Source: Bradyrhizobium sp. CCBAU 53421 (lineage in GTDB: Bacteria; Pseudomonadota; Alphaproteobacteria; Rhizobiales; Xanthobacteraceae). From it: a stretch of DNA of 64,000 bases. This document shows, one piece after another, positions 8,578 to 18,357 of the stretch (position 1 is the first letter of the stretch; every line of letters begins with the position of its first letter). Under the pieces are notes generated by a model. That model was not told the origin of the DNA. It ran no database searches and saw nothing but the letters and a program-made list of their open reading frames with translations. The stretch spans positions 1,488,001 through 1,552,000 of the forward strand of contig NZ_CP030047.1 of NCBI RefSeq assembly GCF_015291625.1, in the 5' to 3' direction. Made by a program: the position numbers and the translations under genes.

Positions 8578-8985
8578 ATGAAGCGGATTCTGAACGGCGG
8601 CATGGCCGCGTTGGCGCTGGTTGCAACCGCTGTTGCCGCGAGGCCCGCGCAGGCCCAGGAAGAATTCCCGTTCGGCTTCGTGATGACGCTCGATGCCGCC
8701 CGCATGCCGGGGTCCAAGCGGATTCCCTCGATCGAGGTCGGCGACAACGGCGAGGTGATCCTCGAACTGTGGTGCGACGGCGGCAAGGGCCAGTTCTCGG
8801 TTGCCGGCGGCACCATCGTGTTCGTTCCCGGCGCGATGGAGAACCGCACCTGCACGCCGGACCGGGCGCAGGCCGACAAGGATCTGCTCGCAGCGCTCGG
8901 CGACATGACGAGCTGGAAACGTCAGGGCGATCAGGTCACGTTCATCGGCAGCAAGCAGCTGCGTTTCGTGATCAACAGCAACTGA
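8578..8985 (+). CDS. Exported META-domain-like small protein
   Basis: The 135-residue protein starts with a signal peptide (MKRILNGGMAALALVATAVAARPAQA, cut before QEEFPFG). The ATG at 8578 is preferred because GGGAATGG lies at optimal distance; the earlier in-frame ATG at 8542 lies inside the palindromic repeat. The body (LWCDGGKGQFSVAGGTIVFVPGAMENRTCTPDRAQADKDLL and similar) resembles META/HslJ-type domains, with two cysteines that could form a disulfide. It is probably periplasmic; the function is unknown. Confidence 0.72.
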   Translation: MKRILNGGMAALALVATAVAARPAQAQEEFPFGFVMTLDAARMPGSKRIPSIEVGDNGEVILELWCDGGKGQFSVAGGTIVFVPGAMENRTCTPDRAQADKDLLAALGDMTSWKRQGDQVTFIGSKQLRFVINSN

Positions 8986-9003
8986 TACATCGAGCGCAGC
9001 CGC

Positions 9004-9678
9004 TCAGGGCGTCGCCACCAATCCGCTCGCGGTGGCGACGATCCAGCGATTGCCCCAGCGCACGATGGAATCGACCCGGCCGAGGCCAGGGACGACGTCG
9101 CCGCGTGCGGCCATCTTGACGCCTTCCGGCCCCTCCAGCACGGCGGTGCCGTCGCGGACTTCGACCACCGACCATCCGGGGATCGTGCTCGGACGCGTCT
9201 CCGGTCCCGCTGCCAGCTGCGGCTTCGACCCGAGTGCGGTGGCCTGCGCACCGAGCGTGGTGGGCGCGGCCCCCAGCACTTGCGGGCGTGGATTGGCGAT
9301 GGTCTTGGGAATGCTGCCGGTGACGACGGGGTCGGCGTTGGACGCGGTCCGGCGCGGGCTCTCGCTCTTTCGGCTCGGCGGCGCCTCCGCGATGTGCGGG
9401 ACCGGCGCTTCCTTCTGGGCCACCGGGACCGGGGCCGGAGCTATCAAGTCGTGCCAGTTGGCACCGCCGGTCCATCCCAGCACGAAGCTTGCGGCCAGCG
9501 CGGTCGCTGCCAACAGCGCGGTGCCGATCCGGTCGGCGAACGGCTCCCGCAGCAGCAAAGCGGCGTCTTGATTCTCGCCTGAGACGTCCCAGAGGTCCGC
9601 CGTCTGCGCCGGCGAATGACCCTCCGTCACATCCGTTGGCCAGATGCTCCCAGGACTGATCGGCTCGCGGTCTTGCAT
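9004..9678 (-). CDS. Hypothetical bitopic membrane protein with C-terminal PilP/GspC-like region
   Basis: The 224-residue protein has a soluble N-terminus of about 50 residues, one transmembrane segment (IGTALLAATALAASFVLGW, near 51-69), a long Pro/Ala-rich linker and a compact C-terminal part (GWSVVEVRDGTAVLEGPEGV...GRVDSIVRWGNRWIVAT). The C-terminal part has the small beta-rich look of periplasmic GspC/PilP homology regions. No type II secretion or pilus genes are nearby, so this resemblance is only structural inference. It is convergent with the META-domain gene. Confidence 0.65.
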   Translation of the reverse strand: MQDREPISPGSIWPTDVTEGHSPAQTADLWDVSGENQDAALLLREPFADRIGTALLAATALAASFVLGWTGGANWHDLIAPAPVPVAQKEAPVPHIAEAPPSRKSESPRRTASNADPVVTGSIPKTIANPRPQVLGAAPTTLGAQATALGSKPQLAAGPETRPSTIPGWSVVEVRDGTAVLEGPEGVKMAARGDVVPGLGRVDSIVRWGNRWIVATASGLVATP

Positions 9679-9947
9679 GGCGTGACCTGTGTTCGGTGAC
9701 GCAAAGGATGATCCTCGAAACTAAATCGAGCCTTAATTTTCGGTGACCGAACTGCGGCAGCACGAAGTCTTTTGGTCGCAGGCCCCGTAAATTGACGGAG
9801 CGGCGAGCGAAGCGATGCCGTCCCAGCGAACAAGCGTGCGACGGAGCGCCGAGGGGCGTCACGCCGCCCTGCATGCAGCGGTCGTTTCCGGACGCCGTCA
9901 CCGCAAACCGGGTCGTCGCGGCGAGCTTGCGTCGCTATATTGGTTGC

Positions 9948-10586
9948 ATGCTCGATTTCGCCGCACAATATGCCGCCTTTCAGCGCCGCGACCCGGCCTG
10001 GGACGGCATCGTGTTCGTCGCGGTCAGGACCACGGGCGTGTATTGCCGTCCGGTGTGCCGGGCGCGCACGCCGCTCGCCCGCAATGTGCGGTTCTATGGC
10101 AGCGCCGCGTCGGCCGAGCGCGCCGGTTACCGGCCCTGCCTGCGCTGCCGTCCCGAAGCGGCGCCGTTCTGCCCGGCATGGAAGGGCACCAGGACCACGG
10201 TCGAGCGCGCGCTGGCGCTGATCGAAGCGGGCGCGCTCGACCACGACACCGTCGCCGCGCTGGCCGACCGGCTCGGCATCGGCGCGCGGCATCTGTCGCG
10301 TCTGTTCGCCGAGCATCTCGATGCCTCGCCGCTGCAGGTCGCGCTCTCGCTGCGTGTGCAGCGGGCCAAGCGCCTGATCGACGGCAGTAATCTCCCAATC
10401 CGTCTGGTGGCGCAGCGCGCCGGCTTCTCCAGCGCTCGGCGCATGAACGCCGCATTCGCAAGGCTCTACGGCCGCTCGCCTGTCTCGCTGCGACGGAAGC
10501 GGCCGCCAACCTCATCAAGCAATGATGGAGATCAGCAATGGCCAAGAGCTACGGCACCGTCAGCGCCGAACAGAAACTCAAGATGA
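9948..10586 (+). CDS. Ada-type methyl-phosphotriester sensor with AraC DNA-binding domain (AdaA-like)
   Basis: The 212-residue protein has an N-terminal Ada zinc domain with Cys33, Cys37, Cys64 and Cys67, the same spacing as E. coli Ada Cys38/42/69/72, so Cys33 is the predicted methyl acceptor. It is followed by an AraC-type double helix-turn-helix (about residues 85-185). The C-terminal O6-methylguanine methyltransferase domain of E. coli Ada is absent, which matches the short AdaA type. The ATG at 9948 is chosen because the Ada domain begins there. The 3' end overlaps the next gene by 49 bp. It probably activates alkylation-response genes after repairing DNA methyl-phosphotriesters. Confidence 0.85.
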   Translation: MLDFAAQYAAFQRRDPAWDGIVFVAVRTTGVYCRPVCRARTPLARNVRFYGSAASAERAGYRPCLRCRPEAAPFCPAWKGTRTTVERALALIEAGALDHDTVAALADRLGIGARHLSRLFAEHLDASPLQVALSLRVQRAKRLIDGSNLPIRLVAQRAGFSSARRMNAAFARLYGRSPVSLRRKRPPTSSSNDGDQQWPRATAPSAPNRNSR

Positions 10587-11005
10587 GCGGTCTCGCATTC
10601 GTCCAGGGGCTCGCCTCAGGTGCGTTGCCGCTCAACACCATCGCGCGGACGCTCGGCTATGACGTCACCGAGGCCGAGCACGGCCGCGTCGTCGTCACGC
10701 TGCTGCCGACGGATGCGCATCTCAATCCGGCCGGCACCGTGCATGGCGGTCTCACCGCAACGCTGCTCGACAGCTGCATGGGACTTGCGGTGCAGTCGAC
10801 GCTCGACGCCGGCACCAGCCAGACCACGCTCGAATTCAAGATCTCGCTGGTGCGGCCGATCACGCCGGACACCGGTCCGATCCGGGCCGAGGGCCGTGTG
10901 CTCAATTGCGGCCGCCGCATCGGCACCGCGGAAGGTAGGGTCACCGACGACAAGGGGCGGCTGCTCGCGCACGGCACGACGACCTGCCTGATCTTTCCGG
11001 CTTGA
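10538..11005 (+). CDS. PaaI family hotdog-fold thioesterase
   Basis: The 155-residue protein has the hotdog signature NPAGTVHGGLTATLLDSCMG, with the conserved His-Gly-Gly, and later GTAEGRVTDDKGRLLAHGTTTCLIF. This fits PaaI/YdiI-like acyl-CoA thioesterases. GGAGAT lies about 8 bp before the ATG. It starts inside the 3' end of the Ada-like regulator gene in another frame, so the two are probably co-transcribed and translationally coupled, although no functional link between them is obvious. Confidence 0.88.
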   Translation: MAKSYGTVSAEQKLKMSGLAFVQGLASGALPLNTIARTLGYDVTEAEHGRVVVTLLPTDAHLNPAGTVHGGLTATLLDSCMGLAVQSTLDAGTSQTTLEFKISLVRPITPDTGPIRAEGRVLNCGRRIGTAEGRVTDDKGRLLAHGTTTCLIFPA

Positions 11006-11163
11006 TGCCGAACGTCGTGCAATATTGGAATGCCTCCAGCGCGACGCCGGATTGGAGGCCTTCAAGTTCACTGAGCCGGTCAATTGGGCTACCCGAACGC
11101 GCAAGAACCGCGTTCGGAGAGTCTCATGCGATCGCCGACGGAGTCACGCTATCCGGCCTGCGT

Positions 11164-11691
11164 TCAGCGCGGGCCTTCCGGATATCCCGGCATGTTGTTC
11201 CAGCCGGCCGGCAGCTCGCCGCCCGGCCGCGCCGCGCTGCCGGCGTGTTCGGGCAGGCGGATGAGGCCGAGTTGCAGCATGGCGGTGATCGCATCTTCTT
11301 GCCCCAGCTCCTCGGCAATCCGTCCGTCCTGCACGCGCAGCACGGTGGTGCCGGCGAATGTCATCTTGCGTCCGGAGGCCGCGGGCAGCGAGCCGAGCCG
11401 GAAGTCGCTGAACGCAGGACCGGTGTGGGTGCCGCCGCCTTCCCAGCGGCCGACAACGAGGTTGCCTTCCGCGATGAGATCGCCGACGCCCCGGAAATCG
11501 AGATCCGGAAACGCTTCGCGAAATTCGGTCATGAACTTCATGACGGCGGCGCGGCCCTTCTTCGGCTCGTGCATCGGGTAATGCACGACAATGTCCGCCG
11601 TTGCGAGCTCGTTGATGATGCGCGGATTCCAGGGGCTGCCCCAGAACTCCTTGAACCAGCGGCCGACCACGGCCTTGTTTTGCTCCGACAT
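11164..11691 (-). CDS. SnoaL/ketosteroid isomerase-like NTF2-fold protein
   Basis: The 175-residue protein has an NTF2-like polyketide-cyclase pattern: NKAVVGRWFKEFW at the start, HYPMHEPKKGRAAVMKFMTEFREAFPDLDF in the middle, then GRWEGGGTHTGPAFSDF and TTVLRVQDGRIAEELGQED. These are typical of SnoaL/KSI-like proteins. The ATG at 11691 has CGAAGGG upstream. The C-terminal ~30 residues (from RLPEHAGS) look disordered. The substrate is unknown. Confidence 0.8.
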   Translation of the reverse strand: MSEQNKAVVGRWFKEFWGSPWNPRIINELATADIVVHYPMHEPKKGRAAVMKFMTEFREAFPDLDFRGVGDLIAEGNLVVGRWEGGGTHTGPAFSDFRLGSLPAASGRKMTFAGTTVLRVQDGRIAEELGQEDAITAMLQLGLIRLPEHAGSAARPGGELPAGWNNMPGYPEGPR

Positions 11692-11939
11692 CCCTTCGTC
11701 TCCATTTGCGCGTTGCCGGCATCTCGACCGGCGTTGTCTCGATGCGCGCAGTGAACATTTGGAGGCGTGCCTCGCACCACCCGATTCCAGATCAGGTGCG
11801 CGATGGCATTCGAGATGGGATTCCGCTTTGCCGATATGGCGTTTAGCACCGCTTCTCGAGCGTCGTTGCGCAATCGGAAAGCGGGTGGTTCGCGCAACGC
11901 GCGCGCGACATGGTTTGCACCGACACACAGGAGAACATC

Positions 11940-12137
11940 ATGCGCAACTTCGATGCGATCGCCGCGTTGCGCGGCGAGGGATTTCGTCCCGAGCTGCGGG
12001 CGCTGCTCGATCGCGTTGCGATCGAGCCTCGTTTCGAATTGTTCGTCAGAAGCGACGGGATGCTTCAGTCCGGTCCGGACGCAGTTCCCGAGATGGCGCG
12101 CGACAACGTGGTGCCGCTGAAGACGAGGGCAGCCTGA
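11940..12137 (+). CDS. Small hypothetical protein
   Basis: A 65-residue ORF starts at the ATG at 11940 with a good ribosome binding site (CAGGAGA). The product (MRNFDAIAALRGEGFRPELR...) is soluble, amphipathic and has no recognised domain. It lies between two minus-strand genes. The ribosome binding site and codon choice support it, but its size makes it less certain. Confidence 0.5.
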   Translation: MRNFDAIAALRGEGFRPELRALLDRVAIEPRFELFVRSDGMLQSGPDAVPEMARDNVVPLKTRAA

Positions 12138-12156
12138 ATCGGGAGGACCCCCGGCT

Positions 12157-13356
12157 TCAGTGCCACACCGACTTGTCAGCGTCCCAGCGCTGGCCCTTGA
12201 GTTCCTTGAGCAGCGCGTCGATCGCGCCGTTGTCGTCCTTGGCCTCGCTGCCTTCCTCGTCGCTGCTGGAATCGTCGGAGAGGTTGAGCTTGGCGCCGGC
12301 GCTGTCGTCCGACGTCGAGACGGTGGGGCTCGAGACCCACAGCATCAATTTGTCCGAGCTGCCGGGTTTGTCAGGCGAGACGAGGGCGGTGACCTCGTAA
12401 TTCTGGGTGAGGCCGAGCGCTGGGTAGATCGCGCTCGGCCGCTTCAGCACCAGCTTGAGCTTGCCGGTGTTCGCGTTCCAGGTCGCTGAGGCCGGCTTTG
12501 CCGCAAGCGTCTTCGCCAGCACATTGGAAATCGCAGTCGCGAGCTTGTCCTTGTTGATCTTGTCGCCGTCGCGCCAGTCGGCGGCGGCGAAACGGATGGT
12601 GCGGTCCATCTCCACCACGCCGCTGGTCCAGCCGGCCGCCGTCACGCCGGGCGCCGATTTCGCCTTGGCGAGCAGCGCGCTGGCGTGCTCGGGATCGACG
12701 GTGAGGTTGATGGTCTGCTCACCGGAGCGCATCGCGTCGCAGGTCACCGCGAGGCTGGAGGTGCCTACCTCGACGGCCTCGCCCTTCAGGCTCTTGAGGA
12801 AGTCGGCAGCCGCATCGAGCTTGACCCGCACGCCGATCGATTCCGGCGAGACGTCGGTAAAATCCTTCGGCTGCGGCGTGATGCCGTCCTCGGTGGCCTG
12901 GTTATCCTGGAATTCCTTCTCGCTGAGATCGGAATTGTCGGTCGAGGCGACCTCGGTCACGGTCTGGCCGATCGTGATCTGGCCGCGGAACTCAAAGCTG
13001 TCGCCGGTCTGCTTGCGGTTCAGCTTGATCGTGATCGGCTGCTTGTCGGCGACGCTCTGGGTGGTGCCGGTGAGCGTCTGGCCGTTGATGGTCAGGTTCG
13101 CGACGAAGCGGTCCTTGCGGTCGGAACTCTTGTCGGCGGGATAGCAGAGGTCGAGCACGGCCGCGGTCACGGTCTTGCCCTGGCGGGTTTCCTTCAGCAC
13201 GACGTCGGCATTGCCGTCCATCAGGCCATCGATCGCGGTGAAATAGCGCGTCTCGGGGCCGTTCGACGGCGCCGGCTTGGTTTGCAGCTTCATCTGGGCG
13301 AGGGCAGGTGCCGAGACGACGGCAACACCGAGCAGCAGGAGCGGGAGCGCGCGCAT
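12157..13356 (-). CDS. Exported hypothetical protein
   Basis: The 399-residue protein starts at ATG 13356 with GAGGAC upstream and a signal peptide (MRALPLLLLGVAVVSAPALA). The mature protein is acidic and beta-rich, with one cysteine near LDLCYPADK and another near AVTCDAMR, and an Asp/Ser-rich stretch (LSDDSSSDEEGSEAKDD) near the C-terminus. It is probably periplasmic. No family was recognised. A longer in-frame start would destroy the signal peptide. Confidence 0.7.
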   Translation of the reverse strand: MRALPLLLLGVAVVSAPALAQMKLQTKPAPSNGPETRYFTAIDGLMDGNADVVLKETRQGKTVTAAVLDLCYPADKSSDRKDRFVANLTINGQTLTGTTQSVADKQPITIKLNRKQTGDSFEFRGQITIGQTVTEVASTDNSDLSEKEFQDNQATEDGITPQPKDFTDVSPESIGVRVKLDAAADFLKSLKGEAVEVGTSSLAVTCDAMRSGEQTINLTVDPEHASALLAKAKSAPGVTAAGWTSGVVEMDRTIRFAAADWRDGDKINKDKLATAISNVLAKTLAAKPASATWNANTGKLKLVLKRPSAIYPALGLTQNYEVTALVSPDKPGSSDKLMLWVSSPTVSTSDDSAGAKLNLSDDSSSDEEGSEAKDDNGAIDALLKELKGQRWDADKSVWH

Positions 13357-13462
13357 ACGATAAGTCCTCGAAGGGGCAGAATCGGTTCCGTCGTAACTAG
13401 CAAACCCCCGTGTCATTGCCAAAAAAGAAGGCCGCCTAACGGCGGCGCTTCCATAATCGCTG

Positions 13463-13939
13463 TCATGCGCGTTCGTCAGGTTCCTGGCCGTTCTCCAGCC
13501 TGCCGCGCAGCGTGCTGACGACGCGGCTCACGGTTTCGATGTCCTTCACCGCCAGCCCGTCGGCGAGGCCGTTCACCCAGGGCAGCTGCAGGCGCATCGC
13601 CGCGTCGAAGCTTTGCCGCCCCTTCTCGGTCAGCACCACGAGCTGGGCGCGGCGGTGATGCGGGTTGGTCTCGAATGTGACGAGCCCGTCCCTTTGCAGG
13701 TCGTTGACGATCCGCTGCACGTTCTGTCTGGCAGCGCCGAGGTCGCGCGCCAGCCACGCCACCGGTTGCGGGCGCTCGGTGGTGACGATGGCGCCGAGGA
13801 TCTGCCAGCGCGCGCTGGTCAGACCGAGTCCCGCCACCATCCGGTCGCCAGCGGTGAACAGCAGGCTGTTGAGCCTGAACAGGTCAAGAATCAGGCTGCT
13901 GAGGGCCTCGCCGGCCGGCGTGCGCTTGGTCTGCGGCAT
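13463..13939 (-). CDS. MarR family transcriptional regulator
   Basis: The 158-residue winged-helix regulator has the MarR core: LTSARWQILGAI, the recognition region LGAARQNVQRIVNDLQRDGLV and the wing (ETNPHHRRAQLVVLTEKGRQ). It is divergent from the antibiotic-biosynthesis-type monooxygenase gene, with a perfect palindromic operator between them. It probably represses that gene and possibly itself in response to a small ligand. Confidence 0.9.
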   Translation of the reverse strand: MPQTKRTPAGEALSSLILDLFRLNSLLFTAGDRMVAGLGLTSARWQILGAIVTTERPQPVAWLARDLGAARQNVQRIVNDLQRDGLVTFETNPHHRRAQLVVLTEKGRQSFDAAMRLQLPWVNGLADGLAVKDIETVSRVVSTLRGRLENGQEPDERA

Positions 13940-13957
13940 TTGTCACCATAAGTTTAT

Positions 13958-13977
13958 ATTGACATCATGATGTCAAT
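13958..13977. promoter_or_regulatory. Palindromic operator for the MarR regulator
   Basis: The perfect 20-bp palindrome ATTGACATCATGATGTCAAT lies in the divergent region. It covers the -35 box and spacer of the predicted monooxygenase promoter. A second half-site (TGACATCAT) is at 14003-14011. An interlocking inverted repeat joins GTACTATG (13978-13985) to CATAGTAC (14009-14016). MarR proteins usually bind such 16-20 bp palindromes. Confidence 0.8.
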
Positions 13978-13987
13978 GTACTATGTA
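13959..13987 (+). promoter_or_regulatory. Predicted promoter of the monooxygenase gene
   Basis: The -35 box TTGACA (13959-13964) and -10 box TATGTA (13982-13987) have 17-bp spacing and overlap the palindromic operator. This makes direct repression by the MarR protein plausible. Confidence 0.6.
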
Positions 13988-14035
13988 TCGATCTGATCGA
14001 AATGACATCATAGTACCAAATTAACGGAGTCAGCC

Positions 14036-14404
14036 ATGCCGCAGATGCGTCCCCTCGACCCCGCATTCCCGATCGACCGCCAGCTCGCCGTCGAAGCCAG
14101 CAACGTCGTGCTCGTCAACCTCTTCACGCTGGACAAGGCCGACGAGAACACCTTCCTCAAGGCCTGGCAGGCCGACGCCGCCATCATGAAGCGGCAGCCC
14201 GGCTTCATCTCGACCCAGCTGCACCGCGCGCTCGGCGACAGCCCGGCCTATCTGAATTACGCGGTATGGGAATCGACCGCGGCGTTCCGGGCAGCTTTTG
14301 CAAACCCCGAGTTCAGGGCCAAGCTCGCGGCCTATCCGGATTCGGCGGTCGCCTCGCCGCATCTGTTTCAGAAGGTGGCGGTGCCGGACGTCTGCGTGGC
14401 GTAG
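14036..14404 (+). CDS. Antibiotic biosynthesis monooxygenase (ABM) family protein
   Basis: The 122-residue protein has the ABM ferredoxin-like fold pattern: VVLVNLFTLDKADENTFLKAWQADAAIMKRQPGFISTQLHRAL, then YLNYAVWESTAAFRAAFANPEF. These small dimeric proteins oxidise aromatic or quinone-like compounds or protect against them. It is divergent from a MarR regulator and probably controlled by it. Confidence 0.85.
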   Translation: MPQMRPLDPAFPIDRQLAVEASNVVLVNLFTLDKADENTFLKAWQADAAIMKRQPGFISTQLHRALGDSPAYLNYAVWESTAAFRAAFANPEFRAKLAAYPDSAVASPHLFQKVAVPDVCVA

Positions 14405-14451
14405 CAGGCTGCCGGATTTATGGGCTCGTTGCAGTCAAGGATCGCCCAACC

Positions 14452-14736
14452 CTAGATCATCATCAGAACGCCCAGCGTGGCGAGAGCGGTAAGGAACGAT
14501 ATGTCCAGAAATCGCAGCGGCGCCTTTGGACGGTGACCGGTCGAGCCAGCAACGAAGTAGTAGACGCAATAGCCTGCGGCGAGCACGACAAACGTCAACG
14601 TTTGCTTGAACCAGAACGTCAAGATGACCGCGAGATCATCGATGCTGTCTTGGGCATAGGCGCCCAGCGCGAGCACCGCGCCGATCGCGTAGAACAGCAC
14701 AAGCGTTGACGTCAGGGATTGGGCGTCGCGGGACAT
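14452..14736 (-). CDS. Small hypothetical membrane protein
   Basis: The 94-residue protein has hydrophobic segments at about residues 11-28, 46-63 and 77-93, and a short loop with STGHRPKAP. AAGGATC precedes the ATG at 14736. It is probably an inner-membrane protein. It lies downstream of groEL in the same direction but beyond the groEL terminator. No family was recognised. Confidence 0.65.
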   Translation of the reverse strand: MSRDAQSLTSTLVLFYAIGAVLALGAYAQDSIDDLAVILTFWFKQTLTFVVLAAGYCVYYFVAGSTGHRPKAPLRFLDISFLTALATLGVLMMI

Positions 14737-14772
14737 CGGATGATCCTTACAACTCGATCGTGATCAAATCGC

Positions 14773-14802
14773 AAAAAAGAAGGCCGCCCGGAGGCGGCCT
14801 TC
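14773..14802 (-). terminator. Rho-independent terminator of groESL
   Basis: On the minus strand, a perfect 10-bp stem GAAGGCCGCC with a 4-nt loop is followed by six T residues. It lies about 30 bp after the groEL stop. Confidence 0.9.
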
Positions 14803-14830
14803 GATCTCGATCGTGATGTGACGACGGGGC

Positions 14831-16645
<1,815 letters not shown>

Positions 16646-16942
16646 CTACGCCAGCACACCCATGATGTCGGACTCCTTCATGATCAGGAGCTCCTGGTTG
16701 TCGAGCTTGACCTCGGTGCCCGACCACTTGCCGAACAGCACGCGGTCGCCGACCTTGAGGTCGATCGGGATCAGCTTGCCGGCTTCGTCGCGGCCACCCG
16801 GGCCGACGGCGACGATCTCGCCCTGCGACGGCTTCTCCTTGGCCGAGTCCGGAATGATGATGCCGCCTTTGGACTTCTCCTCGGCATCGATACGCTTGAC
16901 CACGACGCGGTCATGCAGTGGGCGGAAGGTGGATTTAGCCAT
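16646..16942 (-). CDS. groES: Co-chaperonin GroES
   Basis: The 98-residue Hsp10 has the family motifs [41 protein letters not shown] and the mobile loop. GAGGGAAC precedes the ATG. It is the first gene of the groESL operon, 180 bp upstream of groEL, with a promoter/CIRCE region about 100 bp upstream. Confidence 0.98.
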   Translation of the reverse strand: MAKSTFRPLHDRVVVKRIDAEEKSKGGIIIPDSAKEKPSQGEIVAVGPGGRDEAGKLIPIDLKVGDRVLFGKWSGTEVKLDNQELLIMKESDIMGVLA

Positions 16943-17037
16943 GACGTTCCCTCTTGGAGGCTCGGTTTCAGGTCCGGTTCATCGAGACCGGCGTTGAATG
17001 CCGGCCCGGTCGGCGCCAGGCAGGACGCCCGACGCAT

Positions 17038-17064
17038 TTAGCAATCGTGGTGCAAGAGTGCTAA
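17038..17064. promoter_or_regulatory. CIRCE element (HrcA operator) of groESL
   Basis: The inverted repeat TTAGCAATC-N9-GAGTGCTAA matches the CIRCE consensus (TTAGCACTC-N9-GAGTGCTAA) with one mismatch. It lies a few bases downstream of the predicted -10 box, where HrcA binding would block initiation. Confidence 0.93.
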
Positions 17065-17075
17065 TTGTGGGCCGG

Positions 17076-17104
17076 GAAATATGGCTTGGCGCAGTTTCTG
17101 TCAA
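17076..17104 (-). promoter_or_regulatory. Predicted housekeeping promoter of groESL
   Basis: On the minus strand, TTGACA (17104-17099), a 17-bp spacer and TATTTC (17081-17076) form a near-ideal sigma-70 promoter, immediately upstream of the CIRCE. Confidence 0.8.
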
Positions 17105-17260
17105 GCAAACGGGTTAAGGCCTTGGTGAGGCCAATATAGGATGGTGGACCAGAAACCAAATCGTAGCGATGACGTAATTTTGTCAGACGTCATTGCTCCG
17201 CCTTAAGTTTTACGCTTGGCTGCAGGACGGGTGCGGCCGGGACATTGTCGGGGGATGCAT

Positions 17261-17779
17261 ATGATCAGGTCACTCAACGCGCGATTGGTCGCACGGTTCG
17301 CGGCTGTTTCGGCGCTGACGACACTTTTGGGGGCGTGCGGTGGCATGAGCCTGCCGTCGCTGTCGTCGAACCCCGAGCCAGGGCCGGTTGAACCGGGAGT
17401 GGCCCCGGAGATGCCGGCGAGCATCCGCCCCGACGAGATCGTCGGCCGCTGGGGTCTCGCCTCGTTCCAGAATCCCGCTGACCGCGCCCGCACCGAGGCC
17501 GCCGCGCGCGGCCAGTGCAAGCAGCCTTATGTGATCGGCGCCGGCCAGAACGGCGGCGTCATCATGCATCTGGCCGATCAGGCCACCCCGCAGGAACTGC
17601 GGCTGAAGGGTTCCCCGAGCGGCAAGAACTATATCGGCCCGCCCGGACCTGTGCCCGGCGAGCAGGACCGCGAGATCATCTCGTTCGACGGCCGGGTCCT
17701 GATCACGCGCTTCGTCGACAAGGACGCCGCCACCCGCTACGGCAACATGGTCTATGTCCGCTGCGCCCCGAGGGCGTAA
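17261..17779 (+). CDS. Hypothetical lipoprotein
   Basis: The 172-residue protein starts at the ATG at 17261, six bases after GGGGGA. It has a lipoprotein signal (ALTTLLGAC with the lipidated Cys, then GGMSLPS) and a Pro-rich linker. The conserved C-terminal part (DEIVGRWGLASFQNPADRARTEAAARGQCKQPYVIGAGQNGGVIMHLAD...) resembles small AprI/lipocalin-like beta proteins, but no family is certain. It is divergent from groES. Confidence 0.75.
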   Translation: MIRSLNARLVARFAAVSALTTLLGACGGMSLPSLSSNPEPGPVEPGVAPEMPASIRPDEIVGRWGLASFQNPADRARTEAAARGQCKQPYVIGAGQNGGVIMHLADQATPQELRLKGSPSGKNYIGPPGPVPGEQDREIISFDGRVLITRFVDKDAATRYGNMVYVRCAPRA

Positions 17780-17824
17780 CAGCGCGGCGTTCGTTTATCC
17801 GCGGCTAGGGCCACATCGGCAGTT

Positions 17825-17890
17825 CGCCTCTCCCCTTGTGGGAGAGGCCGGATTGCATCGCCAGATGCAAGCCGGGTGAGGGGTCTCTTT
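17825..17890. repeat. Intergenic palindromic repeat of the CTCCCC...GGGGAG class
   Basis: The stretch has complementary ends (GCCTCTCCCCTTGTGGGAGAGGC) and an inner palindrome around GATTGCATC...GATGCAA, ending in GGGTGAGGGG. It lies 10 bp before the IS target site. Confidence 0.6.
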
Positions 17891-17979
17891 CCGCGAGGCC
17901 TAGGACCGATCGACATTCAGGATTCCCAAGCGGTTTGATCGCTGATTCATAGAGTTCCGTGATTCGAGACACGGAGCAG

Positions 17980-18357
17980 ATGGTGGCGGCGAAACGATAT
18001 GAGCTGACGGAGGCGCAATGGGCGAGGGTTGCGCCACTGCTGCCGGGGAAAGCCGGCGACCCGGGACGGACGGCTGCGGACAATCGACTGTTCGTCAACG
18101 GATGTTTGTGGGTCTTGCGATCGGGCGCACACTGGAGCGACCTGCCGGAACGGTACGGCAAGTGGAAAACGGTGCATCAGCGCTTCAGCCGCTGGTGCCA
18201 TGCCGGCGTCTGGGAGCGCGTGTTCGCTGCTCTGACCGCCGATCGCGACAACCAGTATCTGATGATCGACAGCACCATCGTTCGCGCCCACCAGCAGGCG
18301 ACGAGCGGAAAAGGGGGGCCAAAGATCAGGCGCTGGGGCGTTCCCGAGGCGGACTGA
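17980..18357 (+). CDS. IS5-type transposase OrfA (N-terminal frame)
   Basis: The frame encodes the N-terminal DUF4096-like domain (RYELTEAQWARVAPLLPGK, LFVNGCLWVLRSGAHWSDLPERYGKWKTVHQRFSRW) and the first catalytic Asp (LMIDSTIVRAH). The ATG at 17980 follows GGAGCAG; a GTG at 17959 is also in frame. Translation stops at 18357 unless the ribosome slips at the AAAAGGGGGG stretch (18309-18318). Confidence 0.85.
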   Translation: MVAAKRYELTEAQWARVAPLLPGKAGDPGRTAADNRLFVNGCLWVLRSGAHWSDLPERYGKWKTVHQRFSRWCHAGVWERVFAALTADRDNQYLMIDSTIVRAHQQATSGKGGPKIRRWGVPEAD

